Below, in pieces: positions 22,934 to 34,900 of a stretch of DNA of 64,000 nucleotides. Position 1 is the first letter of the stretch. Each line of letters starts with the position of its first letter. The notes beneath the pieces were generated by a model. That model saw only the letters and a program-made list of their open reading frames with translations, did no database searches and was not told where the DNA came from. The DNA comes from Ilyonectria destructans (Eukaryota; Ascomycota; Sordariomycetes; Hypocreales; Nectriaceae): the NCBI GenBank assembly GCA_020740775.1, contig JAHEWK010000002.1:1116001-1180000 (forward strand). Direction: 5' to 3'. A program made the translations under genes and the position numbers.

Positions 22934-24519
22934 ATGTCAGTCAGTCCCACGCCCTCGCTCCAGTTGGCCGAGTACCTCGAGAAGCTCCCCGGCACGACAT
23001 TTAGGAAGCTGTACCAGCAGCCCTCGACAGCGTTTGCCATCTTCCGTCGCATGCTCCCGCACCTGGGTAAGTCTCCCGTGAACGGTCATCGTCACGCAGG
23101 CGCCCTTGCTGACCCTCGATAATCCGCCAGCAAAAACCTTTGTCATGCGAATTCTCTACATGCCCAAAGCTATACTGCTCAGTGACCTCGATGATTGGGT
23201 TAAGCCGAGCGCCAAACGGTACGACTCCCTCTCGTGGAGTCGTCAAGCAACCGCTCTGACCTCGACCTAGGCAAAAGGATCAAGCCCTATCCATCATGCG
23301 TGTCCTCTACATCGTCCAGATCACGGCGCCCTCGAAAGATCGACCACAGGAGATGCAGCTTACGGCGAACTTCAAGACCTCGCTTCGCCTCGCCCTCTCC
23401 GGCGGCGGCACCCACAACTCATTCGGCGTTCCCTCGAGCCTGCAAGTCCCCCCCGAGATCGACATCCCCTTCCTCGACCGTTATGCCCGAAAAAGATGGG
23501 AGGATATCCTGCACTATGTTGTCTCTAGTGTCGGCTTCAAGAGCGCCAGCGAGGTTTCCGGGCCGAATAAGAACGTGAAGGAACTCCTCATCGCAGGACG
23601 GCTGGTCGACCGCCGACCCAATGGTGGCGTGGGCATCACTCAGGCAGGTTTTACTTTCCTATTGCAGGAGGCCAACGCCCAGGTGTGGACGCTTCTGCTG
23701 CTTTGGATTGAGGCTATGGATACCAGAAAGGAGCTCGAGGCGACCGACATGCTGTCGTTCCTCTTTGTCCTCGCGAGCATGGAGCTCGGCCGCGCCTACG
23801 ACACCAACGCCCTGACAGATCAGCGCAAGAACATGTTGGTGTACCTTGTTGAGTTTGGTCTCATCTACATTCCCAATCACAAGTGGTCCATGTTCTTCCC
23901 CACGCGCCTCGCGACGACCCTCACCAGCAGCGGAAACAGTCTCCGCAGCATCAGCGACGGCGTTGCAGCCGCTACGGCTGCGGCCTTGGCGCCAGGCCAG
24001 TCCAACCCATCTGGTGGCAACGCGGACCAAAAGGGCAGTGTCATTATCGAGACCAACTACCGTCTCTACGCTTACACTCAGTCCACCCTACAAATCGCCG
24101 TCCTTGCTCTCTTTGCCAAACTCAACATGCGCTTTCCCGACATGGTGGCCGGTCGTCTCTCGCGTCAGTCTATTCGCCAGGCTATCAACTTCGGCATTAC
24201 GGCTGACCAAATCATCTCTTACCTCGCCGCTCATGCCCACGATCAGATGCACCGCACTGCCTCCTTGAACAACAAGCCCGTACTGCCCCCGACGGTTGTT
24301 GACCAGATCCGTCTCTGGCAGCTCGAGAACGAGCGCATGAAGACAACTGGTGGCTTCCTCTTCAAGGACTTCGAGGACCACCGCGAGTACATGGCTGTTG
24401 CGGGCTTCGCTGAGGAGGTTGGTGTGCTGGCCTGGCGGAATGACGTGAAGGGAATGTTCTTTGCGAGCAAACACGAACAGATCCGCGATTATCTACGGAT
24501 TCGGAAGAAGGCCGAGTAA
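22934..24519 (+). CDS. tfb2: TFIIH core subunit Tfb2 (p52)
   Basis: Three exons, 22934-23066, 23131-23218 and 23271-24519, encode 489 residues, close to the usual length. The N terminus (LAEYLEKLPGTTFRKLYQQP) and FVMRILYMPKAILLSDLDDW are characteristic. Later come WEDILHYVVSS, WTLLLLWIEAMD, DTNALTDQRKNMLVYLVEFGLIY, FFPTRLATTLTS, IIETNYRLYAYTQSTLQIAVL and the C-terminal winged-helix-like region HDQMHRT ... VVDQIRLWQLENER that contacts Tfb5. Tfb2 anchors and stimulates the XPB/Ssl2 translocase in the core of TFIIH, acting in RNA polymerase II initiation and nucleotide excision repair in the nucleus. All joints restore conserved family sequence, so the model is firm. The Ala/Gly-rich insertion around TAAALAPGQ is a typical variable loop. 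Confidence 0.95.
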
Positions 24520-25023
24520 GCCAGGGCCAAAGAAGGAGGGAAAAGACCAAAATCTACATATGTATAGGCAGAAACGGCGTTACAAGGCGTTGGGGGCAGA
24601 CACCCACGAGGAGAGAAATGGATGGCATCGCCAAGTTCACCGGCATGTGAATCTTGGACTAAGGCGGGTAGGTTTGTACATGTATAAAAGGAGAGATGCG
24701 TCCTCGCGCCGTGTTATTAGAGACGTGCCAGAGGCTGAAGTTGGTTGTTGACACCAAACTGAAAGGAGTTTAGGATTGAGTTTGACGTCGCGGGTGGAAG
24801 GTATGACCGACCAATGTCGTGACAGGGCAGGAGGAAGCCTTCGTCATAAGGTTTGAAATGGAGGCTTTGTTTTGTTTGCCACATCCACACAATCCGCGTC
24901 AAGCATCATCACAACGAATAATACATCACAATCAGATATCAACTTGCCACCCTTTATGCTACACAGCCATACAAGATCACAAACAAACAAACCAAAGACT
25001 ATCGGAGACGTCCGCGTATCATC
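24520..25023. other. intergenic
   Basis: TFB2 3' region followed by the presumed promoter of the small membrane-protein gene. No other coding signal seen. Confidence 0.45.
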
Positions 25024-25416
25024 ATGCTCCTCCCACTCGACCGAGCACGCCTCACTAGCAGAATGGTGCCCACTTCCATCCCGCTTGAAGGCGACCACGA
25101 CTTCAAAAGCGCCACGCCCGACCCCACAACGGTTGTGAAAGTCCTCATCCTAGTGTCGGTCTTCGGATGGGTTTTCTTCGGCATCATGAGCATCCTGTGC
25201 ATCAACGGGCGGGGGCGTGCAGGCCGCTGGGTACCCGAATGGTATCTGGACTCCCGCGGGTCGCGGTGGGACCTGGTTGCAGTGGTGGCTTGGTGGGTGA
25301 CAGTTATAGTGCTGTGGCCGATCATCTTGCCGGCTTTGGTGGTAAGAATGGGGGTCAAGGGAATGGTGAGGCATTGCCGAAGGGGGGAAGTTGAGGATGG
25401 GAGGGAGGACAAGTAA
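25024..25416 (+). CDS. small two-pass membrane protein, hypothetical
   Basis: Single exon, 130 residues. Two strong hydrophobic segments are predicted: VLILVSVFGWVFFGIMSILC (about residues 40-62) and VAVVAWWVTVIVLWPIILPA (about 87-108), separated by a charged loop with Trp, Arg and Gly, and followed by a basic/acidic tail ending EDGREDK. The minus-strand overlap is low-complexity, and codon use in the plus frame looks coding. No family recognised. It could be a minor membrane protein or, less likely, a chance ORF. A second ATG (residue 14) is an alternative start. Confidence 0.55.
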   Translation: MLLPLDRARLTSRMVPTSIPLEGDHDFKSATPDPTTVVKVLILVSVFGWVFFGIMSILCINGRGRAGRWVPEWYLDSRGSRWDLVAVVAWWVTVIVLWPIILPALVVRMGVKGMVRHCRRGEVEDGREDK

Positions 25417-26645
25417 GGACCTGGGCGGATTAGACTGGGACATTTGAAGATGGACGGTGATGGGGGAAGGACTCAGAGACTCGTGAGAAAAAAGGCTTGG
25501 TGTTGTTGGTTGGTGTGCGCGGGAGACATGGGTCAATGATATGCCAGACACAAACTACAAGGTACGACTACGAACATAGAATCGACAGAAATGAACGTTC
25601 TGGTTCCCCTTGATGGAACATAGATGTGATTCGATCACTGATTTTGGTCTCGATCATGTGGTCTGTAATGATTCGGTCTGCTGTGTGTGCGCCTGGGAGA
25701 CCTTGATGTCTGGGTGAACTCTAGCCGTGGTACTGAGTAGACTCGAGTCAGTGTGGTACGAAGTAGACTCACTACCATGGCCTGGGAGCAATCACAATTT
25801 TCTTTTCTTTTTTTCCCACCCGTGTCGGAGGCGCAAAAGATGGCGTGTGAGAGAGTGAGACAATCTCAACGTTGAGATGGACCCCTGCTATCACCGGCCA
25901 GAACCTCCCCGAGCCGTTGTCAGTGCCTCACCAACCTGAATTCTCACCTGCTCACAGAGGTCGCAGGACGGCGGCCAGCACGAGTCCCAGCCTCGTTGGA
26001 CCTCGAGGCTGTTTTAGGACTAGCGTTATACTCGGCGCGAACCACGATGGCCAGCCTCTCGGATTCTGATTGGCTAACATCACTAGCTCTTCATTTTTCT
26101 CCCAGCAACGCGGGCAGGTACGGCGGTACGCCCACGGAAAAACCTACCTTCCCAGTTCCCAGGGGCCGCTTCAAGGCCGCAGTGTCTCTCTCCTCCTGCA
26201 CCAAACCGCAAGCGAGAGACCATCAAGACGCCGTTCAGAACGAGGCTGAAAGCCAGTTGCCTCTGCCTGTCTCGCTCCTCGCGCCGAGCATTCTTGACCT
26301 CGACGCCGCCGCGCTTACATCGCACGAATCGCACGTCCCCTGTTTTTGTTTTTGTGTTGTTGCTTTTGCATGTCCCATGTCCCGCCCGTGCTAGAGCGCG
26401 CGTGCCATCCTGACCAATTCCGCCCAGCCACGACGTCAGGGATCCATTTGCACGCGACTTTGGCGACGGGTTTCGAACACGCCGACAAACAACAATAAAC
26501 GACACGCATCGTCGCCTGATTTAAGACTTCGGGCCGCCACAGGCTTTTCTCGACGTCGACCAAGGAGCTGGACCGCTGGACTCGACGCTCCTTCACTGAG
26601 CCATCACCCAGCCCTCACTCCCGGTCGCCTGTTCACCAATTCACG
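25417..26645. other. intergenic / 5' leader region
   Basis: No supported gene. The 26250-26640 part, with long pyrimidine tracts and a long run before ATG, is probably promoter and 5' UTR of the coiled-coil gene. Confidence 0.45.
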
Positions 26646-28355
26646 ATGGCTTCCGACTCCGAGGTATCCATGGCTCAGCACCAGCAGGTCGACGCCGCTG
26701 TGAACCAGAATCACATGGCTAGCCCCGTCCAACAACCCTCTACCCCTCAGGACCTGGCCTCCCAAGATTTGTCCCAGGTGACACTCCCATCCACCGAGAT
26801 CCCGCAATCCCCCATCGACCCCAACGAGTCATTCAAGACTGAGATCAACGACGACCGACCCGCCATCACCATCATCCCCTCGTCTCTTACTCCTCCCCCC
26901 TCAACCCAGGTCAACAATATCCCAAATGGCCACTCCAAGCGTGGCTTTTCGGGCTCCCAACAATCGACCCTCTTCTCCCCGCCCGCCACAATTCTCAACA
27001 CCCTCCGCGATCGCCAGCTGACCTCCGACTTTGTCCCGCCCGCGCCCCAGCAGGTTCTGGAGGCATCGGCGGACGAGCTTCGCATCATGCTGCAAGGATG
27101 TATCGCGGAGAACCAGAAGCTGAAGATGGAGACGGCCCACCACAAGCTGCAGTACAATCTTCTGAGCCTTCAGGCAGACGAGGACCAGAAGCGAGCCATT
27201 GTGGAACATGAAATGATCCGTCGTGAAGTGGATGCCCTACGGACGGCTGAGCACACCCGCCAGGCTAAGCGGGAGTTAAGTACATCGTCTGACTCAACCC
27301 AGGCCAAGTACCTCCAGATGAAGATGTGGTATGAAGCGGCCATGGATGAGACGGAGATGCTGCACCGCCGCGTCAAGGTTGCCAAGAAGGTCATCCAGCA
27401 GAAGGAGGAGGAGACCATTGGCTTGACTGAGGAGAGGGACATGCTTCTCAACCGAATCCGCGAGAACCGAGAACATCTGCATAGCATGTGCAGCCCGGGT
27501 GGCATTTTTCACGGTGCCTTGACCCCGAAGCAGCAAACCCAGACAGCCTCAACACCCCAACCCTATCGCTCTACTCCCCGCCAGACTCCACGGTCAGCTG
27601 CTCGAGAAACCCGGGAAGGCGAACATGGTCTGTCGGCTCTTCTCCAGGCTATGAGCCAGGATAACAACAGCGCGCCATCAACTCCCATCCCCTCACACCG
27701 ACCAGCACCACGACAAGTAAGAAAGCATCAACGAAATGCCCAATCCATGTCATCACTCCCGACCACACCCATGAACCGTCCCCGTGGTGCACACGCCGGT
27801 CTCCTCCCCTCAGTGGACCTCGTGCCACAGACCGAGCCTCAGCGATACGCTCAAAGGAACTTTGTGCCTACGACACCCGTATCAAAGCCAGATCGCCGAC
27901 GACAAAGCCGGGAGAGCACCATCTCAGTGGAGGATAATGAGGAGCTGGCCCGTCAAGCGTTGCAATCAGTTGCAGCCGCCTCATTTGCATCCCATGCGTC
28001 ACGTACATCGCATGGTGGGGGACGCTCGCGTGATGAAGATGACGAGGAGGTGTTTGACAGCCAAGCAAGCCAGGCGGCCACGGAGTTGTTGCGGCGGGAC
28101 CCGCGTCAGAGCTTCGAGGTGGCCAGCTCAACAGGTTCAAGAGGCGCTACCCACTCTCCGATCGATAAATCCGCCCGGATGCAAGCAAAATTGTTCTCCA
28201 ACTCGAAAGGGGATGGGGAAAAGCGCAAGTTTAGTGGGAATCATGGGTCGAGTGAGGAGGTGATGAGAGACCAGGGAAGCCCAGCCAAGAAGATGCGAGG
28301 ACCGTTGGCTGAAGAACGACGAAGGGTCGGGCTAGGAATTCAGTACAGCCAATAA
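26646..28355 (+). CDS. coiled-coil, Ser/Pro/Gln-rich fungal protein
   Basis: Single exon, 569 residues, ATG in CACGATGGC. Residues 1-125 are disordered with many Pro, Ser and Gln. Residues 135-285 form a long coiled coil (ASADELRIMLQGCIAENQKL through VAKKVIQQKEEETIGLTEER and RIRENREHLHSM). The remainder is low-complexity with many S/TP sites and basic patches (SRPR/KPDRRRQSRES), including an acidic DEDDEEVF stretch and a basic C-terminal AKKMRGPLAEERRR that could be a nuclear localisation signal. The many S/TP sites suggest control by proline-directed kinases (inference). I do not recognise a characterised family. A cell-cycle, spindle or chromatin scaffold would fit but cannot be asserted. 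Confidence 0.8.
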   Translation: MASDSEVSMAQHQQVDAAVNQNHMASPVQQPSTPQDLASQDLSQVTLPSTEIPQSPIDPNESFKTEINDDRPAITIIPSSLTPPPSTQVNNIPNGHSKRGFSGSQQSTLFSPPATILNTLRDRQLTSDFVPPAPQQVLEASADELRIMLQGCIAENQKLKMETAHHKLQYNLLSLQADEDQKRAIVEHEMIRREVDALRTAEHTRQAKRELSTSSDSTQAKYLQMKMWYEAAMDETEMLHRRVKVAKKVIQQKEEETIGLTEERDMLLNRIRENREHLHSMCSPGGIFHGALTPKQQTQTASTPQPYRSTPRQTPRSAARETREGEHGLSALLQAMSQDNNSAPSTPIPSHRPAPRQVRKHQRNAQSMSSLPTTPMNRPRGAHAGLLPSVDLVPQTEPQRYAQRNFVPTTPVSKPDRRRQSRESTISVEDNEELARQALQSVAAASFASHASRTSHGGGRSRDEDDEEVFDSQASQAATELLRRDPRQSFEVASSTGSRGATHSPIDKSARMQAKLFSNSKGDGEKRKFSGNHGSSEEVMRDQGSPAKKMRGPLAEERRRVGLGIQYSQ

Positions 28356-29114
28356 GAATGACGACTCAGGTCAGCGTTAAGTGCAGAAGGAATGGAAAAC
28401 TATAGATACCACAAAGATCAGCAAGGTCTGTACGAGTATGAAGTCGAATAAGAGGACGAAGGAGCACAGGACAAGGTCATACATGGGTGAGCGCATGGAA
28501 AGCATGTCTTGTTAGAACGTCACGTAATCTCGGTCTAGAATGGGCAGGGATCAACATAAATGTAGGATAAATAAAGACCTTGAAACTACCCCGCGTCTTG
28601 TGTGTGCCCTGCCTGACTCTGGACCCCACAATCCGAGACAGATGAAGACAAAACCTCGTTCTCGGTGCTTGGATCTCGGGGCGAACTGCACCGCCTCACC
28701 TGTGCAGAGCAGCCACAGCCACCGTACGTTAGCCGCAGTTCAACAGCCGAGATCTGGAGCCGGGGTGGGGGGAGCGGGTGGGGGGTGACCACTTCCTTCC
28801 GACATCTTCGGCAACGGGAACCGGGCAAAGAATATGGCGGGGGAATTGATGCCCCAGGGAAGTGGATGATTGATTACCCGCCCTGATGCCGCTCTCTCCC
28901 GCGAACTATTCCGCGAACTATCTTGTCTTGTTCAATTTCTATTCTTCTACTTCTCTTGTCTCGATTCAATTGTTCTTGACCGAACTCTCACCTCTCTGAG
29001 TCCGTGTTGTGGGGTTGTCCCAGTCGTGTCTGATACCGATCCCAATCCCGATTCCCGAACACATCCGAGAATACCTTCACCTTCTTCACTGCCGGCTTCG
29101 GCTTTCTCATCACA
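28356..29114. other. intergenic / thiolase promoter and leader
   Basis: 28900-29110 is CT-rich and ends CACAATGGC, a typical leader for a highly expressed gene. No other gene seen. Confidence 0.5.
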
Positions 29115-30374
29115 ATGGCTCAACTTCCCAAGGGTCTCGCTGGCGTTCTCGCCAAGGCTCCCACCGACACCGTCATCCTCTCCGCCCTTCGCACTCCCGT
29201 GTGCCGTTCCTACAAGGGCAATCTCAAGGACGCCTACCCTGAGGAGCTCCTCGCCAATGTCCTGCGCGCCACCATCGAAGCTCACCCCAACCTCGAACCG
29301 GCCGTGATCCAGGATGTCGCCGTTGGTGTCGTCCTCTCCGAGCTCGGCGGTTCCAAGGCCGCTCGCATGGCCATGAACCACGTCGGCTACCCCAACTCGA
29401 CCTCCCTCTACACCGTCAACCGCGCCTGCTCCTCCTCGCTCCAGGCCATTGCCGCCGTCTCCGCCCAGATCCGCGTCGGTGCCATTGATGCCGGCATCGG
29501 CGCCGGTATGGAGAGCATGACACGCAACTACGGCTCTCGAGCCATCCCCGTCGACCTGTGGCCCGAGTTGCGCGACTCCCCCAACCACCACGCCCGCGAC
29601 TGCATCATGCCCATGGGCCTGACCTCGGAGAACGTTGCTGAGCGCTACGGCGTCTCCCGCACCGACCAGGACGCTCTGGCCGTCGAGTCGCACCGCCGAG
29701 CAGCCCATGCCCGCGCCCAGGGCTTCTTCGACAAGGAGATCGTCCCCGTCACCACTCGCTTCCAGGAGGTCGACAAGCAGGGCAACGCTGTGGGTGAGGC
29801 CCAGACCATCACCGTCACCGCCGATGACGGTATCCGCGAAGGTGTCACTATCGAGAAGCTCGCCAAGCTCAAGCCCGCCTTCAAGCCCGACGGCGCCTCT
29901 ACTGCTGGTAACTCCAGCCAGGTTTCCGACGGCGCCGCAGCCGCACTCATCATGCGCCGCAGCACAGCGACCGCGCTGGGCCTCGGCGACCGCATCATCG
30001 GCAAGTTCGTCTCCGCCGTGACGGTTGGCTGCGACCCTGACGAGATGGGTGTTGGCCCCGCCATCGCCATCCCTAAGCTGCTGAGCCAGCACGGCCTGAC
30101 CAACGCCGACGTCAACCGCTGGGAGATCAACGAGGCCTTTGCCAGCCAGGCTCTGTACAGCATCCGTGCTCTGGGTCTTGAGGATGCGCTGGCTCAGGGC
30201 CGTGTGAACCCCGACGGCGGTGCCATTGCCCTTGGTCACCCTCTCGGAGCCACTGGTGCCCGCATGACCAGCACGCTGCTGCACGGCCTGGCCAGAGATG
30301 GCGGTGAGGTTGGTGTTGTGAGCATGTGCGTTGGTACCGGTATGGGTATGGCTGGTCTATTCACCAGGGAATAA
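29115..30374 (+). CDS. 3-ketoacyl-CoA thiolase / acetyl-CoA C-acyltransferase
   Basis: Single exon, 419 residues, strongly biased GC-rich codons as in highly expressed genes. Thiolase signatures are complete: NRACSSSLQAIAAV carries the acyl-accepting Cys; NEAFASQALYSIRALG is the thiolase-2 box; GGAIALGHPLGATGAR has the catalytic His; and CVGTGMGMAGLF has the second Cys. The reaction cleaves 3-ketoacyl-CoA with CoA to give acetyl-CoA and a shortened acyl-CoA, the last step of beta-oxidation. The N terminus (MAQLPKGLAGVLAK) has no evident PTS2 and the C terminus ends TRE, not a PTS1. Peroxisomal location is therefore not supported by the sequence as read, and cytosol, mitochondrion or piggy-back import are alternatives. 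A long antisense ORF is only a codon-bias shadow. Confidence 0.93.
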   Translation: MAQLPKGLAGVLAKAPTDTVILSALRTPVCRSYKGNLKDAYPEELLANVLRATIEAHPNLEPAVIQDVAVGVVLSELGGSKAARMAMNHVGYPNSTSLYTVNRACSSSLQAIAAVSAQIRVGAIDAGIGAGMESMTRNYGSRAIPVDLWPELRDSPNHHARDCIMPMGLTSENVAERYGVSRTDQDALAVESHRRAAHARAQGFFDKEIVPVTTRFQEVDKQGNAVGEAQTITVTADDGIREGVTIEKLAKLKPAFKPDGASTAGNSSQVSDGAAAALIMRRSTATALGLGDRIIGKFVSAVTVGCDPDEMGVGPAIAIPKLLSQHGLTNADVNRWEINEAFASQALYSIRALGLEDALAQGRVNPDGGAIALGHPLGATGARMTSTLLHGLARDGGEVGVVSMCVGTGMGMAGLFTRE

Positions 30375-31933
30375 AGAGGTCTGTCCTCAATGTTAAAGAT
30401 TTATGAAAAGGAATGCTGTTGCGACAGCAAGCGGGTGGGCAAAAGTCTATACAGATAGCACGATGACCAAAACTTGGATGTTTGATCCCTGTCAGTGGGA
30501 TGCAGTTGGCTATAATCTAAGAATAAATGTCTAGAAGGGGCTACCCTGAGATGAATATTTAAGAATATCATGTTTTCGCTATAACTGCTGTGCACCCGCA
30601 ATATTCAGCACTGGGTGTGTTGGGTAAAACTGGTACGATTCCCGGCTATCTTTGAGAGCTCTGGGGGTCTTGGAAATGCCAACTCTATACCAGGCGGTGG
30701 GTCGAAGACACATAGCATGGGATTGTCGGTATTCTATTGGCAAACCCGAGTGCTCTTCTGAGAACTCGTTTCTTTGTTTGCCGAGTATCATCTCCGAGTT
30801 GTGCTGGGAGGTAAGCAACCAGTGTCGATATCGGGGAGGGCCCGTAGCCACACGTAGTGGTTTAAGTAACTGCGATTAATTAATCTTAATGCAGCTGAAC
30901 ACGTCAGAAATTTTGGAGGTGAGATAAACATAAGGTCTTGGTCTTACTATAGTCATGGGTATGAATAAGTCCATTATAACAGTCACTCAGTGGCGTCGTT
31001 ACTCACACCAAATGGATGCCCGTATTGGTAAATGGCGATACCTTCCTAGCTGTGAAGGAGAGGGATCCAAGTTTGGCATGAGAGGGCGGACAAGATCAGC
31101 CATGTACCCATGGGACTTGGGTTCTCTCAAGGCGGTGGGTAGAAGTCAACGACGCATGAGGCGCAGCCGTCTGCTTTACGAAGAAAATGCATGATCATAA
31201 CCAGACTAACCATCTTCCACGATTGAATCATACAGAAGGTTGAGAAATGATGCCCACAGTTGGAGAATTTTTCCAGTTTCATCTCCTATCGCACACTAAC
31301 TTCCCGCAGTGAATCACTGCAACACTGCTATCGATAGGGAGAGGTGATCTGGAGTAACTATTAAAGGGCACCTCCGGATCTCAACTGAGCATTGCAACTC
31401 AACACCAACACAACTCCACACCGAGCAGACTCAGTCCGAGATCTCCTGCTTATCTCTTCCTCACTTCCATCTTCATCATAATTCATTGACAACACCACGT
31501 CTCCATTCTCATTTCCACGACATCTGCAAGGCCCAGTTAGGCGCCTCTGTTTGTGGACACGAGTCTTCGGTGCGTTTCTTTCTGCTACGTGGAGTTGATC
31601 TTTCAGCCTTTCTTGTATCGCAATGCTTCAGATTTTCACGCAACTCTGTTTGAAGAGCCGCCAGTGGTTTAAGGATGGCGTTGTTTGCATCTCCTACTCA
31701 TCTCTGTTTCCATTCTTCTCATCCTCCCCGCTACTTCAGCAGTCGTTCTCCTCCTTCCCTCACTTCACCACCCTCTATCTCCCCACCTTGCCTCATTCCT
31801 TCTCCTACCCACCTCATCTCAGTCGATTCTTCCATCCCATCCCAATCTTCTTTCATCCTAGCCGTTCTGTGCTCAAGCCACCTCTTCCACCTTGATCCAA
31901 CTGACTCCTTCACAGAACCAAGCACCTTTGTCC
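30375..31933. other. intergenic, long leader of GTPase gene
   Basis: No supported gene. 31370-31930 is pyrimidine-rich (CTCC/TTCC runs). An intron in the leader is plausible, ending at CACAG near 31914, 20 nt before the start codon. Confidence 0.45.
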
Positions 31934-34900
31934 ATGGACATCACCATGGAGTTGGAACCTCCCCCAGCGAAACGTCAAAAGCGTTCCGAGTCACCGAGCC
32001 CCGAGCTAGCTCAAGTTCCCACCGCTCCAAGTGATCTACTCGCGGCCCTCAAGACTACATCCAGTGAATCCGATACCTATGGCTGGGTCTCTTGCTCGAA
32101 AAACAACGACGTAGAACGGTTGGCTACCAAGGAGAAGGTTGTGGAACAGGCCCTTGAGTTTTGCGCGAAGCTCTCTGTGATGCTTATATCCGCCTTCCAG
32201 GATATTCAAGCCGACTCAGAGGATGCAGTTGTGATGGGACAGGATATTATTGAAAATTGGCTTTCAGAGTACGGTAAGTATCTCTCGAGTCTCACTAATA
32301 TATCTGTGATATTTGAATTGACTAATACTCTTATAGAGAAAATCCTTTTCCAGCATCGCAGCTACAAAGTTTTGGTCGGCGTCGAGGGTCCGACGGGTGC
32401 TGGCAAGTCATCTTTCCTAGGCTCACTCCTTGGCATCCAAGAACTTCTGCCATCCGGCCAAGAGGCAGCAGCTACAGCAGTAGTGGGGAGGGTCATGTGG
32501 AACCATGATGACAGGCCAGGCAATGAGTGTCGTGCAGCCATCATCTTCCGAAATCAGAGTGATGTTGAAAACGACCTCGGTTTGCTGCTGGGTCAGATGA
32601 ATCGCTATCAGGAAATTGACGACGCTGAGTATGATGATGAAGAACAACGAATTCAAGATCTGGCTGTTGCAAGAGGCCTGATCGACCACGAACTTCCCAA
32701 AGTCCGGGCTGTCTGGGGCCTCAGAGAATCCGTACTCAACAAACACGCCAAAAGGTGCGGCACAGATGACGGAAGATGCGCGGAGGTCAAGAAGATCATC
32801 AATTCGAACCTAGCTGCTTTGGGTCTGATGAATGAAGGCATCCGAAACCTGCACAGCTCCAAGCCAGAGGAGCTGTCAAGCGCTATCAAACCTTTCCTGG
32901 ACTCGACCAAAGATGAGCATGGCAAAGGGAGTTCATTCTCAGCATGGCCACTTGTCAAGATGGTCAACATCTTCGTTAAGGCTGACATCCTGAAGTCAGG
33001 CATCAACCTTGTCGACCTGCCAGGATGTGGCGATGCTGTTGATAGTCGTGCCGAGGTTGCCCAAAGGTTCAGACAGAATCTGGATGTCCGAATGGTCGTA
33101 GCTCCTATCTGTCGAGCTGCAGATGAGAAACAGGGCCAGGCGCTGATGAAGAGTGGGTACGAAGAGGCTCAGATGAGGCTCAATGGGAAGCTCAACAGTC
33201 GCGGCTTGTGTGTTGTCTTGTCGAAGATGGATGACATTACAGTCGACACCTACATCAAGGGAAATAGGGAGCTGAAGAAGGATGCTGAAGTTCTCAAGAA
33301 GCAAGATCGCTTAACTTCTTTATTAGAAGAAAAGAAGGAACTCAACAACACATACAACTCTCTCCAGAAGAAGAAGTGGGATGCTGAAGTCAGCTCCCGC
33401 AAGGCAGTGATTGAACACGAAGCCCGCTCCAAGCCTACTTCCGAAGACCCAGATGGTAGGCCACTCTTTCTGGCTTCATTTTGACATGTGAGTTTCAATA
33501 GCTAATATTGTTTTAGGTGAAGCCTCTCAGTATGCCCTCAAGAAAGCCCGGGAGGCCGAACGTGCCAAAGATCAATCCTTGTCAGCTCTCGAGGACGCAC
33601 TCCGTGTACTGAGAGACTTTGATGATAAGAAGAGAGCTCTGATGACAGAGATTGATCAATCAAACTCTTGGCTTCATCACCGTGCCATCCAGACTCGCAA
33701 TGCGCATGTTCAGGAGCGAATCCATGGAGACTTCTTGGAGAGCCAAGCCAACAACGACACCGATGACACCCCGCACGGCGCAGAATCTGAATGCTGGCTG
33801 AGCGTTCTCCCAGTATCTACCAAGGCCTTTTGGCAAATCGAGAAGAATACTGGCCCAATGCCAGGGTTCCCGAACATGCGATGCACTGGCATCCCTGCAG
33901 CGAAACAATGGTTGCATCATGCAACCTTGGAGCGACGGGAGAGTCACCTCAATACAGTTCTGATCAACTTCAATAACCTCATGATGAAGCTTCGAAGTTA
34001 CTCGCAGGAACAGTGCCAAGGTAAGGAGTTCAGTTTCACGAAGAATGAGGTGGAGGCGGCGCTGGCAGATACCCACGCTGCATTTGGGAAGGTAAGTGAA
34101 CCCTGTGCACACCAATACTGATTCCAATTATTATACTAACATGGGGCGTAGAAATTCAAGGATGTGTTCTGTGAATGGAGCACAAAGATCCAGGCGGTTG
34201 AGCCATTGCCCAATCGTACTCCTGCTATGTCGAAGTTCAACAGGAAAGCAGCCAACGTTGCAGCGAGATGGTCTCGCAAGTTTCCAGACGACATGACGGC
34301 ACTGGACAAAATCCACTGGCTCACATACGAGGCGATACTTGTCCGTAACGGAGTTCGTTTCACTAGCAGAGGAAAGGTTCCGGTGACTTATACCTGGATA
34401 GAGAACCTGTAAGCCCAATCCCACTTTACAGTTGACTATGGCTGACGTTTTGTTTTAGGGCCACGCCTCTGCTTAACAGCATCGCTGAGGTATGGAATCA
34501 GAAACTCAACAAGGAAATCCCAGGTTTCAAAGAACCTATCATGGAAGCCTTTGCTGAAGTTTGGAAAGACTATCTCGAGAGCATTGTCTTCTCCATTCAC
34601 GAGTGCGTCCCTTCTCTGGAACCTGAGTTTATCAAGCTTCTTCCTTCCTTCCACAACCTTCAGGAGACTGTCGAAAACAACGTTGCGCGCACCCTAAACA
34701 ATCTTTCTCGAGCTGCAGCTAAAGCTCATCCCGGGGTCACTACGATTCTTCGGGAGCAGCTGACCCCAGTCTTTGCCAAGGCGTTGAAGATACGTATGTG
34801 TGAAACTCACCCTCTACCCGATCATAGTTTCGCTAACAGTATCCAGGTGGTGACGGCATGCATCAAGCGCGACAGGATCTCATACAGAAAAAGATCAAGG

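Noticed and set aside
28947..30284. 445-codon minus-strand ORF
   Set aside because: Lies antisense to the thiolase gene, has Gly/Val/Asp-shuffled composition and no domain. It is a shadow of GC-rich third positions.
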